Assembly (NCBI GenBank): GCA_002436505.1
Contig: DJML01000009.1
Span: 343-19,082, forward strand
Source: Bacteroidetes bacterium UBA6491
GTDB lineage: Bacteria > Bacteroidota > Bacteroidia > NS11-12g > UBA9320
Reading direction: 5' to 3'
Length of the DNA: 18,740 nucleotides
Below the pieces are notes generated by a model. It saw nothing but the letters and a program-made list of their open reading frames with translations. It did no database searches and had not been told where the DNA came from. A program made the position numbers and the translations under genes. Positions 7,838 through 13,742 of this stretch are shown here, one piece after another; the first letter of the stretch is position 1, and each line of letters opens with the position of its first letter.

Positions 7838-8317
7838 ATGAGCAATTCGTTTACACATCTGGATAATGAGGGAAATGCCAAAATGGTTGATGTCGGACAA
7901 AAGGCAGTTACCAGAAGAACAGCCGTCGCTGAAGGTTTTGTTGAGGTTGGAACTGAGATCATGACTAAACTAAAAGAGGCTGAATTTAAAGGTAAAAAAG
8001 GTTCAGTTACTGATATCTCAAGGATCGCCGGAATAATGGGTGCTAAAAAAACCGCGGAACTGATACCGCTCTGTCATCCGCTGGGGCTCGATAAATGTGA
8101 TATTGAAATTATCGCTATTGACAGTAACTCGTTCAGGATCACCTGCAGCACCTCAGTCGAAGCCCGCACCGGTGTGGAAATGGAAGCGCTTACAGGAGTT
8201 TCTGTCGCTGCGCTGACTATTTATGACATGTGTAAAGCCCTGTCAAAAGATATTGTTATCCGCGACATTCAACTGGTCGAGAAAAAGGGAGGTAAAAGTG
8301 ATTTCGAAAGAAGATAA
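7838..8317 (+). CDS. moaC: Cyclic pyranopterin monophosphate synthase
   Basis: MoaC (159 aa) converts 3',8-cyclo-7,8-dihydroguanosine 5'-triphosphate, the MoaA product, to cPMP in molybdenum cofactor synthesis. The sequence has the family's N-terminal MVDVGQKAVTRR, the catalytic Lys in the KGKKG loop (K51-K54), the LCHPL motif (78-82), the EMEALTGVSVAALTIYDMCKA core with D130 and K133, and a DFER C-terminus. It is full length. The 3' end contains the ribosome binding site and start of the MobA-fusion gene. moaA, the preceding pathway step, is not in the window. Confidence 0.96.
   Translation: MSNSFTHLDNEGNAKMVDVGQKAVTRRTAVAEGFVEVGTEIMTKLKEAEFKGKKGSVTDISRIAGIMGAKKTAELIPLCHPLGLDKCDIEIIAIDSNSFRITCSTSVEARTGVEMEALTGVSVAALTIYDMCKALSKDIVIRDIQLVEKKGGKSDFERR
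8287..8293 (+). promoter_or_regulatory. Ribosome binding site fixing the MobA-fusion start
   Basis: GGGAGGT lies inside the end of moaC, four bases before a GTG at 8298 that is in frame with the MobA fusion. It is one of the best Shine-Dalgarno sequences in the window and decides for GTG 8298 over the longer frame beginning at 8223. Confidence 0.75.
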
Positions 8318-9452
8318 GCACCGAAAGCATGCCAAACTCAAAAAGGTCGCTTATGGCATTCATGCCCGTCATGAACTGGCTGTGCATGGCGCGCCTTGTG
8401 AAGTGATCGCTGATTTCGCGAATATTCTGATAGAGAAATATGGCGATCAGTTCCGGATGGGTTATATGGACGCTGACCATCGGTCATTCAAAGAAGACAC
8501 TACACCTTTAACTATCTTAAAAGGAGCGACAAAGGGCATTTTATTTAAACAAACAGTTGAAGAGGTGGTATCGCGAACGGGAAATGCATTTGACAAGCAT
8601 ATAAAGAACGATGACCTGGATGTACTGCTTATCAATGGAAATCACTTTAAAGCTGATATTCAGATTGTTATAGCAGATGAGCGTAAACGCGACTCTTTGG
8701 AAAGACATGCCGATAGACTCACTAACGTACATGCTGTTTTTTTGCCGCAAGGCGTTGATAATGTGCCCGGTTGGCTTGTAAGGATCATTCCGTCCGGTCA
8801 GAATTATTCTGTTTTAAAAAATGAAGAGCAATTGCTTATGTGGTTCGGTTCGTATTTAAGAACCATTCGACCTGTTCTGAAGGGTCTGGTACTTACAGGA
8901 GGAAAAAGCACAAGAATGGGCGAGGATAAATCTTCAATGAACTACCATGGCGTTCCTCAATATGAATACATGGCTGACATGATCAGGCCATTTTGCCAGG
9001 AGGTGTTCTTATCCGTTCGTTCCGACCAGAACATTGATTCAAAATATGTTAAGATCACGGACCGTTTTCTTGATCTCGGGCCATACAGCGGCATATTGAG
9101 CGCATTTATGACCGATCCGGAAGCAGCCTGGCTGGTCATTGCGATAGATCTGCCACTATTAAATATAAAGGAGGTCCAACATCTGATCCAGAACAGGAAC
9201 TCCGGCAAAGTGGCCACTGCCTTTTTAAACAGTGATACAGGGTTCCCCGATCCATTGTGTACCGTTTGGGAACCACGTGCATACCAGCGATTGTTGAATT
9301 TCCTAAGCATGGGTCATTCATGCCCTCGAAAAGTCCTGATCAATTCGGAAATAGCACTGATTAACCCTTTGCATCAGGAAAGTTTAAGGAATGTAAACAC
9401 CCAGGACGAACGGACTGAGGTATTGAAACAACTTCAGGAAATTTCAAAATGA
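8298..9452 (+). CDS. Molybdenum cofactor guanylyltransferase (MobA) with N-terminal MobB-like domain
   Basis: A 384-residue two-part protein. Residues about 195-384 are an NTP-transferase domain with LTGGKSTRMGEDK (about 199-211), the MobA signature that binds GTP to attach GMP to molybdopterin. LVIAIDLPLL and GFPDPLCTVWEP match the rest of the fold. Residues 1-190 resemble the MobB-like domain found fused in Bacteroidota homologues, but where MobB has a Walker A loop this protein has HGAPCEV, without GxxGK[TS], so GTP binding there is doubtful. Start GTG 8298 is supported by a strong Shine-Dalgarno and gives a 20-base overlap with moaC; an open frame reaches back to 8223 but lies wholly inside moaC. 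The stop overlaps the next gene by 4 bases. Confidence 0.85.
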   Translation: MISKEDKHRKHAKLKKVAYGIHARHELAVHGAPCEVIADFANILIEKYGDQFRMGYMDADHRSFKEDTTPLTILKGATKGILFKQTVEEVVSRTGNAFDKHIKNDDLDVLLINGNHFKADIQIVIADERKRDSLERHADRLTNVHAVFLPQGVDNVPGWLVRIIPSGQNYSVLKNEEQLLMWFGSYLRTIRPVLKGLVLTGGKSTRMGEDKSSMNYHGVPQYEYMADMIRPFCQEVFLSVRSDQNIDSKYVKITDRFLDLGPYSGILSAFMTDPEAAWLVIAIDLPLLNIKEVQHLIQNRNSGKVATAFLNSDTGFPDPLCTVWEPRAYQRLLNFLSMGHSCPRKVLINSEIALINPLHQESLRNVNTQDERTEVLKQLQEISK

Positions 9453-10525
9453 CATTCTCTGATCACGAAATTCAGCGTTACTCCAGACAAACAATTCTTA
9501 AGGAATTTGGGGACAAGGGCCAGAAAAAATTAAAATCAGCATCAGTGCTGGTCATAGGTGCAGGAGGACTGGGTGTGCCGGTTTTACAATATCTTGTTGC
9601 CGCAGGCGTTGGCAGAATAATCATTGCAGATCACGACAAAATTGACCTTTCCAATTTGCATCGCCAGGTACTTTACAATGAAAACGATATCGGCAGGTTC
9701 AAAGCTGAAGTGGCCAAAGAAAAACTATGCGCTTTAAATACGGATGTGATCGTTGCTTCACATGTCCAAAAAATCAGTGAAACCAACATTGAGCGGTTTG
9801 TACGCGATGCTGACATCGTGATTGACGGATCTGACAACTTTGAGACCCGGTACCTTGTTAATGATGCCTGCGTTGTGAATAAGAGGCCTTTGGTCTATGG
9901 AGCGGTCAACAAGTTTGAAGGGCAACTTGCTGTGCTTAATATGGCTCTGGAGAATGGAAGAAGAAGCGTTCATTACAGGGACATTTACCCGCAAATGCCG
10001 GAACCCGGATCTGTCATGAATTGCGCCCAGACTGGGGTGCTTGGCCCTGTTGCCGGGATCATCGGTTCCATGATGGCCAATGAAGCCATAAAGGTGATCA
10101 CTGAAACAGGCGAGCCACTGGCCGGTAAAATGATAATTGTCGATTGTTTGACGTTGGATTTCAGGACCATCCAATTAAATAAGGAAAGTTCATATCCGAT
10201 AAATAGTGTCACCGCTAATGCATCATTTTGCCTTGTGGAGAACCGTTTGGTGTCATGGAATGACCTGGAGACAATGGATCATTACCTGGTTGACGTTCGC
10301 CAGGCGGAAGAAAAGAACCTTTTTGATGCTGGAGGGCATTTAATGCCTCTGGACAGGTTGAGTGAACATCTCAGCGAATTACCGGACGACGTAGCTGTTG
10401 TGTTCTATTGCAAAACCGGTATCCGCAGCGACCGAGCGGTTCAGATTATGGCCCAGCTTTCTGAAAGAAAGGACATCTTCTCAGTCGAAGGAGGGATCTT
10501 TACCCATTCGGAATTTCAGGGATGA
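9449..10525 (+). CDS. HesA/MoeB/ThiF-family adenylyltransferase with C-terminal rhodanese domain
   Basis: A 358-residue E1-like enzyme, expected to adenylate the C-terminal Gly-Gly of MoaD (MoeB role) or ThiS. The ATP-binding GAGGLG is at 37-42, LSNLHRQ carries R72, K85 follows, and GSDNFETR gives D129. The conserved Cys region CAQTGVLG begins at C192. A rhodanese domain (about 268-358) has active-site C321 in CKTGIRSDRA, so it could carry persulfide sulfur; it ends soon after VEGGI and looks slightly short. The two CxxC zinc motifs of E. coli MoeB are absent (YRDIYPQ instead of the first; nothing near 240-262 for the second). Coupled to the MobA fusion by ATGA overlap, and its last 10 bases overlap the end of moaE on the other strand. 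The context favours molybdopterin over thiamine. Confidence 0.85.
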   Translation: MTFSDHEIQRYSRQTILKEFGDKGQKKLKSASVLVIGAGGLGVPVLQYLVAAGVGRIIIADHDKIDLSNLHRQVLYNENDIGRFKAEVAKEKLCALNTDVIVASHVQKISETNIERFVRDADIVIDGSDNFETRYLVNDACVVNKRPLVYGAVNKFEGQLAVLNMALENGRRSVHYRDIYPQMPEPGSVMNCAQTGVLGPVAGIIGSMMANEAIKVITETGEPLAGKMIIVDCLTLDFRTIQLNKESSYPINSVTANASFCLVENRLVSWNDLETMDHYLVDVRQAEEKNLFDAGGHLMPLDRLSEHLSELPDDVAVVFYCKTGIRSDRAVQIMAQLSERKDIFSVEGGIFTHSEFQG

Positions 10526-10944
10526 GCTGAAACCCAGACATCGCCATCATCGAAATGTTCCTTCTTCCATATTGGAACTGTTTTTTTTAATTCGTCAATG
10601 CAGAACCTGCATACTGCAAAAGCTGCGTCACGATGTGCAGCAGAAACAGCGATCACTACAGCAGCCTCACCAACCTCTAACGCACCTGTACGATGATGAA
10701 TGGACAACCTGATCACCGGCCACTCCTGAAAGGCTCTGGTCGCGATCTTTTTTAATTCAGACAAAGCCATAGCCTCATAAGCTTCAAAGGTCAGGCCTGT
10801 AACTTTTTTATTTTTTGTGCTGCCTCTTACTGTTCCTATAAAGATATTGATACCGCCTGCTTCCTCGTTCCGGACAAAAGACAGGCAAGCATCTTGGTCA
10901 AGAGGCTTTTCAGAAAGCAATATGTCAATTCTTTCATCCACCAC
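10516..10944 (-). CDS. moaE: Molybdopterin synthase catalytic subunit
   Basis: MoaE (142 aa) converts cPMP to molybdopterin using two thiocarboxylated MoaD subunits. Family marks: GTVRG with R40, FEAYEAMA, HHRTGALEVGEAAVVIAV, the SAAHR motif with H104-R105, and KKTVPIWKKE with K120 and K127, corresponding to the catalytic lysines 119 and 126 of E. coli MoaE. The start is GTG at 10944 (a second GTG follows at 10941); no in-frame ATG is near. It overlaps the end of moaD by 11 bases and ends inside the 3' end of the convergent MoeB/ThiF gene. Confidence 0.95.
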   Translation of the reverse strand: MVDERIDILLSEKPLDQDACLSFVRNEEAGGINIFIGTVRGSTKNKKVTGLTFEAYEAMALSELKKIATRAFQEWPVIRLSIHHRTGALEVGEAAVVIAVSAAHRDAAFAVCRFCIDELKKTVPIWKKEHFDDGDVWVSAHP

Positions 10945-11176
10945 TTACAGGAGGTATAAGTGCCACTTCATCGTTAAAGCTAATTACCTGTTTATCTGAC
11001 GAGTAGCTATTATTAACTGCTATCAGAAGGCTTTTCAGGCTGGTCAGGGCTGGATACTTTGATTCAAGTTCCTTTCTCAAAACAAAGGTTGTGGAGTCCT
11101 CTGGAAGATCAATTCGTATCTCGGAAGATTTAATGATATCCCGGCAGGCACCAAAAACAAGTACTTTAACTTCCAT
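10934..11176 (-). CDS. moaD: Molybdopterin synthase sulfur-carrier subunit
   Basis: An 80-residue beta-grasp protein ending in PPVSGG, the diglycine tail that is adenylated and thiocarboxylated before sulfur transfer in MoaE. The fold signals are a VKVLVFGACRDI first strand, FNDEVALIPPVSGG last strand and an acidic middle. An upstream ATG at 11191 is in frame, but the -7 element TACATTTG at 11180-11187 lies between the two ATGs, so ATG 11176 is preferred. It sits 21 bases after tauE and overlaps moaE by 11 bases, giving an apparent tauE-moaD-moaE unit, possibly with its own promoter. Confidence 0.92.
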   Translation of the reverse strand: MEVKVLVFGACRDIIKSSEIRIDLPEDSTTFVLRKELESKYPALTSLKSLLIAVNNSYSSDKQVISFNDEVALIPPVSGG

Positions 11177-11179
11177 ATG

Positions 11180-11187
11180 CAAATGTA
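11180..11187 (-). promoter_or_regulatory. -7 promoter element for moaD
   Basis: The minus strand reads TACATTTG, an exact TAnnTTTG match, three bases before the chosen moaD ATG. A promoter here would give a leaderless moaDE message within the tauE-moaD gap region. Chance occurrence cannot be excluded since no -33 box is evident. Confidence 0.45.
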
Positions 11188-11197
11188 ACAACGAAGA

Positions 11198-11941
11198 TCA
11201 GCTAAAGCTTTTAATTAGAACACGAATTCCCACAAGAAACACCAGGATTGCCGTAAGCCAGCTCAGATGCTTTGGAGAGAGGTTCCTAACAGATAACCTG
11301 ACACCCATTTGTCCGCCGATCAGAACAGCACCAAGGCACGAAAATAACAGGACTGTATCTATCTGGAATTTTACATTATTCATTTGTCCAAGAAGTCCGG
11401 ATACTGAATTGACCAGAATAAAAAAACTAGTGGTCGCTGCTATTTCCTTCGGTTTATCCCATTTCATTAGATGAAGGACCGGTGCAAGAAAAATCCCCCC
11501 CCCAATACCAACGATCCCTGAAAGTAGGCCTATCCCTCCTCCTAACAATCCATTCAGGTACTTATTGTTAAAGGTTTTATCCGTCGCAGGCATCTTTGAC
11601 CTCAAGATCATTGCCGGGCCAGCAATGATCAATGATATTCCCAGTAAAATGAAAAAATCCGATGCTGTGATCCTGATCATTCCACCCAAATATGCCAAGG
11701 GAATGCTCAGCAGGACCAGTGGTTTTAATTTCGACCAGTTAATAAGGCCCTTTTTAATGAAAAGAAAACTGCTCCCTGCAACCACCAGGATATTGCATGC
11801 CAACGCAATAAAACGCATTTCAATAAAAGCAACTCCAAAAATCGCAAGAACTGCGAGATAGCTCGAACCACCTCCAAATCCAGCAGAGGCATACAAGAAC
11901 GCTATTAGAGCAAAGATGAGGGCGATTGTAAATACTTCCAT
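11198..11941 (-). CDS. TauE/SafE-family sulfite exporter-like membrane protein
   Basis: A 247-residue, very hydrophobic inner-membrane protein with about seven or eight spans. It shows the internal repeat usual in this family: a glycine-rich turn GFGGG (21-25) near the N-terminus and a second, GIVGIGGG (142-149), starting the second half. TauE/SafE proteins are thought to move sulfite, sulfoacetate or related anions across the membrane; the actual substrate is not determined by sequence. The ATG is at 11941 with a -7 element 16 bases upstream. Position directly before moaD and moaE suggests a role in sulfur supply or in handling sulfite from a molybdoenzyme, which is inference. Confidence 0.88.
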   Translation of the reverse strand: MEVFTIALIFALIAFLYASAGFGGGSSYLAVLAIFGVAFIEMRFIALACNILVVAGSSFLFIKKGLINWSKLKPLVLLSIPLAYLGGMIRITASDFFILLGISLIIAGPAMILRSKMPATDKTFNNKYLNGLLGGGIGLLSGIVGIGGGIFLAPVLHLMKWDKPKEIAATTSFFILVNSVSGLLGQMNNVKFQIDTVLLFSCLGAVLIGGQMGVRLSVRNLSPKHLSWLTAILVFLVGIRVLIKSFS

Positions 11942-11957
11942 CCGTCGACTAAAGCGT

Positions 11958-11965
11958 CAAAAATA
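11958..11965 (-). promoter_or_regulatory. -7 promoter element for tauE
   Basis: The minus strand reads TATTTTTG, an exact TAnnTTTG match, 16 bases before the tauE ATG. The leader is CGCTTTAGTCGACGG-like with no strong Shine-Dalgarno. Confidence 0.5.
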
Positions 11966-12080
11966 TTCAAAATGCAAACAAGGGACGTGAAAGTTGTTGA
12001 AAGGCTTTGATCAAGAAATGAAGGGTCTATTTATGAAAAGCAGATGGCTGTATCCCATTTGGTGCCGTCTTTTCGGCTCG

Positions 12081-12150
12081 GACGATATGATATTCGTCAT
12101 AAATCGGCAATTATTAACCGTTTAACAACACAAATGACGAATAATTTCGT
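12081..12150. repeat. Cluster of GACGA/TCGTC dyads upstream of the zinc-ribbon gene
   Basis: Three overlapping inverted repeats occur in 70 bases. GACGA (12081-12085) pairs with TCGTC (12094-12098). TATTCGTCAT (12091-12100) is a perfect 10-base inverted repeat of ATGACGAATA (12134-12143). ACGAA (12137-12141) pairs with TTCGT (12146-12150) around TAAT. The last covers TAATTTCG (12142-12149), a one-mismatch -7 element 20 bases before the ATG at 12170. This is the layout of a multi-site operator, though no regulator gene is adjacent. Confidence 0.45.
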
Positions 12151-12169
12151 TATATGGGAAACGACACTT

Positions 12170-12352
12170 ATGACCACAGGAAATTTAACATGCCCAAATT
12201 GCCATCACCACCGTTTTGAGGTAAAAGCGGTAACAGGCAATCGATTGCTGAACAAGATTGAAAAGATCATGATCAACCTCGGTATACCAAAGGGTTGGTT
12301 CAACAACATTCTTGTTCGCTGCAAGACCTGCAAGTACTATTGGAAAGCATAA
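12170..12352 (+). CDS. Small zinc-ribbon protein of unknown function
   Basis: A 60-residue basic protein with CPNC at residues 8-11 and CKTC at about 53-56, a four-cysteine zinc ribbon; between them lies a Lys/Arg-rich amphipathic stretch and two histidines follow the first knuckle (CHHHR). I do not recognise the family. The frame is open upstream to ATG codons at 12134 and 12044, but the zinc ribbon starts at once after ATG 12170 and the upstream codons contain the dyads and the possible promoter. No Shine-Dalgarno is obvious (GGGAAA about 12 bases upstream). A hairpin followed by TTTT lies just after the stop. It is probably a real gene because the paired CxxC motifs are intact. Confidence 0.6.
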   Translation: MTTGNLTCPNCHHHRFEVKAVTGNRLLNKIEKIMINLGIPKGWFNNILVRCKTCKYYWKA

Positions 12353-12353
12353 C

Positions 12354-12391
12354 CTGAGATAATAAATTCCAACATTTTGATCTCAGATTTT
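12354..12391 (+). terminator. Possible weak terminator after the zinc-ribbon gene
   Basis: CTGAGAT (12354-12360) and ATCTCAG (12380-12386) form a perfect 7-base-pair stem with a 19-base loop, followed by ATTTT. The large loop and short T-run make it a weak intrinsic terminator. It lies between two convergent genes; the minus-strand side has no T-run. Confidence 0.35.
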
Positions 12392-12404
12392 AACTAATGA
12401 AAAC

Positions 12405-12938
12405 TCACCAATCTTCCGCAGGAGGATCATCCTTTTCTTCAATTTTAGCCTTCATTGAGTCGATCAGACCATCGAAGTATTCTGTTGTCTGCTCAATAAA
12501 ATACGGGTAATTCACCGGGTCATAGTGGTTATCTTCTGTATTTGTCCATTCTGAAACATCAAAATATGAAGCTTTCTCCCATCTGATGCTGTGTAACTCA
12601 TACTTATACCTGCCATCTTTAAAGGTAAGGGTAAAATCGTACCCAACAAATCCGGCTATGGCCTCGTTGCCTTTATCATCTTTCTTTTTGATACGGAAGC
12701 GTGCTCTACCCTTGATCACACCTTCGTCAATATCCTTTGACTGAACTACACCGGCAGGATTTACGTATTGTTCGTCAATCCAGTCCATGGCTTTGTTGTA
12801 TAATTCAGCCGCTGATCTTCCAGGGACCTGGTTTACTCCGTCGTAATAAGCCTTACCGGTCTTTTCATCTACCGGTATTTCCTGGGCAACGGCTACTCCG
12901 CCTACCCAAAGCATGCAAATAGTTAATAAGTATTTCAT
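12405..12938 (-). CDS. Secreted protein, DUF4468-like
   Basis: A 177-residue exported protein. From ATG 12938 the signal peptide is about residues 1-18 (MKYLLTICMLWVGG... ending AVAQ); an in-frame ATG at 12968 would put ten charged residues before it and is rejected. The mature part has a 'AAELYNKAMDWIDEQY' helix, a GxIKGRARFRIKKKDD strand pair and FKDGRYKYELHSIRW, the pattern I associate with the DUF4468 (TBP-like fold) domain common in Bacteroidota envelope proteins. It ends with a mobile acidic tail, PPAEDW. No enzymatic residue is evident. The same helix, 'DGRYRYK' strand and acidic-Trp tail occur in the gene at 15439-16233. Confidence 0.65.
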   Translation of the reverse strand: MKYLLTICMLWVGGVAVAQEIPVDEKTGKAYYDGVNQVPGRSAAELYNKAMDWIDEQYVNPAGVVQSKDIDEGVIKGRARFRIKKKDDKGNEAIAGFVGYDFTLTFKDGRYKYELHSIRWEKASYFDVSEWTNTEDNHYDPVNYPYFIEQTTEYFDGLIDSMKAKIEEKDDPPAEDW

Positions 12939-13070
12939 AAATAATTTACGTTGATTATCAGTTTTCAAACCGCCATAACAGGCAGTTGCAAGTTATAATA
13001 TTTGTAATTCATTGCAAATCCTGTGCCTTTTTCAAAAGCAGGATTCCAATCTATTTTCCCTTTGAATGTG

Positions 13071-13078
13071 TTACTTTG
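13071..13078 (+). promoter_or_regulatory. Possible -7 element for the AcpH-like gene
   Basis: TTACTTTG matches TAnnTTTG except at the second base and ends four bases before the ATG at 13083, the same geometry as elsewhere in the window. The 144 bases between the divergent genes also hold two TTGCAA sites at 12986-12991 and 13012-13017. Confidence 0.35.
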
Positions 13079-13082
13079 AAAC

Positions 13083-13742
13083 ATGAACTTCCTGTCACAT
13101 TACTTCTTTGATCATAATAAGAACGATCATCACTTCAATTTTGGTCTTATCTTGCCTGATCTTGCCAGAAATTTTGTGCCGGGTACTCGCATCAAACCAA
13201 GCTTGAATAATCACGAGAACCATGAGGTTTTCTCAATTGATAAGGGGTGCGAGCAACATGTCCTGACCGATTCAAAGTTTCACCAGTGGGAAGAATTTGA
13301 CAAACTTCAGAACAAGCTTTTAAATGAGTTGAGAAATTCCTCTCATCTTAAACCGGAACGTGATTGGTTTGTGGCACATATTTTTTCGGAACTGATGATC
13401 GATCATCAGCTATTAAAAATGTATCCAAATCTGGCCACAGAACTATACAATTCATTTGAGAACATTAATGAAGTATCTCTGGAAAAATATCTTCTTGAAA
13501 AGGGCATGGACTTTAATGGGCTTTCCCGCTTCAACAAAGGTTACGACCATTTTATGGATGTGCGTTATCTCACCTATTATATTGAACCCGAATCCGTGGT
13601 GTATTCTCTCGACAGAATTTGCACCCGGATGAGAATTCCACCGTTTAATGTGCGTCAAAAAGAGCATTACACACAATTAATATGGCAATTTGAGCGTATC
13701 ATTGTAGAGACCATAACTAAACTGCAAACCTTGTTAAAATGA
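13083..13742 (+). CDS. AcpH/DUF479-like protein, possible HD-type hydrolase
   Basis: A 219-residue soluble protein without signal peptide. The start MNFLSHYFF, a GLILPDLAR segment (21-29), a GCEQHVLTDSKFHQW segment with H59, D63 and H67, and a later WFVAHIFSELMIDHQLL helix (H99, D107, H108) parallel the layout of acyl-carrier-protein phosphodiesterase AcpH (MNFLAH..., G.FIAD, H.x.ID.FTD.H). The His/Asp residues could hold a metal as in HD-superfamily hydrolases, but the match is by memory of motifs only and the substrate is open. The ATG follows a TTTG by four bases, without Shine-Dalgarno. Its stop overlaps the start of the PorV/PorQ-family gene (ATGA), so the two are co-expressed. Confidence 0.5.
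   Translation: MNFLSHYFFDHNKNDHHFNFGLILPDLARNFVPGTRIKPSLNNHENHEVFSIDKGCEQHVLTDSKFHQWEEFDKLQNKLLNELRNSSHLKPERDWFVAHIFSELMIDHQLLKMYPNLATELYNSFENINEVSLEKYLLEKGMDFNGLSRFNKGYDHFMDVRYLTYYIEPESVVYSLDRICTRMRIPPFNVRQKEHYTQLIWQFERIIVETITKLQTLLK

Noticed and set aside
8223..8297. 25-codon N-terminal extension of the MobA-fusion frame
   Set aside because: It lies wholly inside moaC, has no ribosome binding site, and the GGGAGGT/GTG pair at 8287-8300 gives a far better start.
9758..10174. 138-residue open frame on the minus strand inside the MoeB/ThiF gene
   Set aside because: It is antisense to an intact conserved domain and has no family signal.
9449..10525. Reading the MoeB-like protein as ThiF of a thiamine operon
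   Set aside because: The domain could serve ThiS, but all neighbours are molybdenum cofactor genes and no thi gene is in the window.
12044..12169. 42-codon N-terminal extension of the zinc-ribbon gene
   Set aside because: It covers the dyads and the possible -7 element, shows no domain signal, and ATG 12170 begins directly before the zinc ribbon.
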